Assembly (NCBI RefSeq): GCF_014212125.1
Contig: NZ_JACJVP010000014.1
Location: 1 to 41,318, forward strand
DNA from: Cohnella nanjingensis
GTDB taxonomy: Bacteria; Bacillota; Bacilli; Paenibacillales; Paenibacillaceae
Length of the DNA: 41,318 nt
Direction: 5' to 3'
Shown here: positions 40,906 through 41,318 of the stretch, piece by piece
Numbering within the stretch: position 1 is the first letter of the stretch
Layout: each line of letters begins with the position of its first letter
Notes under the pieces: model-generated
Databases searched by the model: none
What the model saw: only the letters and a program-made list of their open reading frames with translations
Told to the model about the DNA's origin: nothing
Made by a program: the position numbers and the translations under genes

Positions 40906-41178
40906 CTTTGAACGCGAAGTGCGGCGAAGGTCCTGCCCGATTCGTTTCTCGCCTTTCATGCCATCCCTCGCCTTGCGCAAAAAACGCTCATGACCTTTCC
41001 CGGTCACAGGCTATTATGAAAAATGCGACAGGCTAAAAGGATCGCATAGCGGCGAATCCGGCCTTTACGAGCTGCAACGATAAAATCTACATGGCCTGTC
41101 TGATTCTTATTTGGTGGTAAGCGGACATTCTGACATTCTAAGCACCTATTGTTCCGTCATCATAGATTTGTCGGACCG

Positions 41179-41260
41179 CCAGACCTCCAGACCTCCAGAC
41201 CTCCAGTCCTCCAGTCCTCCGGACCCCCAGACCTTCGAATCCCCAGACCTCCGGACCCCC
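41179..41260. repeat. 9-bp tandem repeat (CCAGACCTC type)
   Basis: CCAGACCTC and variants (CCAGTCCTC, CCGGACCCC, CCAGACCTT) repeat about nine times. No frame or gene is associated. The region 40906-41318 contains no supported gene apart from this array and the hairpin at 41275-41296. Confidence 0.85.
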
Positions 41261-41274
41261 AACGCCGACCGAAC

Positions 41275-41296
41275 AGTTGTAAATGTACAACTTTTT
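41275..41296 (+). terminator. Terminator-like hairpin of a dispersed intergenic motif
   Basis: AGTTGTA-AATG-TACAACT forms a 7-bp stem followed by TTTTC. The flanks (GTACAACTTTTTCTGCA) resemble GTACAACTTATTCTGCC at 19160-19176, so this is one copy of a repeated intergenic element. Confidence 0.6.
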
Positions 41297-41318
41297 CTGC
41301 AGTATGACCTTCATATCG

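Overview
The window looks like a chromosomal segment of a spore-forming member of the Paenibacillaceae (Paenibacillus/Cohnella-like). The evidence is a polA-mutM-ytaF-coaE block, an alpha/beta-type SASP, YtaF, an SLH-anchored surface protein, a REC + SARP/BTAD regulator driven by a 7TMR-DISM hybrid kinase, two adjacent pstB genes as in Bacillus, and strong AGGAGG-type ribosome binding sites. Roughly 15-40 kb is GC-rich. The first 15 kb is more AT-rich and more accessory in character.

Layout. 0-2.2 kb: an unrecognised plus-strand run of small genes, including two related helical-repeat proteins, one ending in a Lys/Arg-rich tail made by a 45-bp minisatellite. 2.3-5.5 kb: an alpha/beta hydrolase facing mtnK-aroC. 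5.9-14.1 kb (minus): a double-kinase hybrid sensor, a response regulator that appears split by a one-base frameshift, and a 1273-aa SLH surface protein. 14.1-14.9 kb: a 242-bp tandem repeat array with intrinsic terminators lying behind tRNA-Ala(GGC). 15-22.5 kb: nrdR, SASP, lytic transglycosylase, coaE, ytaF, mutM and polA, with two minisatellites (46 bp and about 52 bp) between polA and mutM. 22.7-30.5 kb (plus): a small anchored protein, a VanRS-like two-component system, and a cassette of GT-C glycosyltransferase, GT2, DUF2304, small flippase-like protein and a secreted Ala/Ser/Pro-rich protein. 30.6-40.8 kb (minus): a CBS-MCP signalling protein, the phosphate operon pstS-C-A-B-B-phoU, then an EAL*-CBS-GGDEF protein and an EAL phosphodiesterase.

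How it may work together. The strongest unusual signal is at 30.6-40.9 kb. The pst promoter carries four 6-mers in 11-bp phase (PHO-box-like) ending 9 nt before a -10. A closely similar array precedes the GGDEF gene, and a weaker one with the same geometry precedes the CBS-MCP gene. The two proteins flanking the Pst operon also share the same CBS-type sensor region. This suggests phosphate starvation is wired to cyclic-di-GMP signalling. Separately, 11-bp-phased TTAAG/ATAAG repeats occur in front of both the VanRS-like system and the glycosyltransferase cassette, which suggests that system controls surface or secreted-protein glycosylation. No transposase, CRISPR array or prophage gene was seen.
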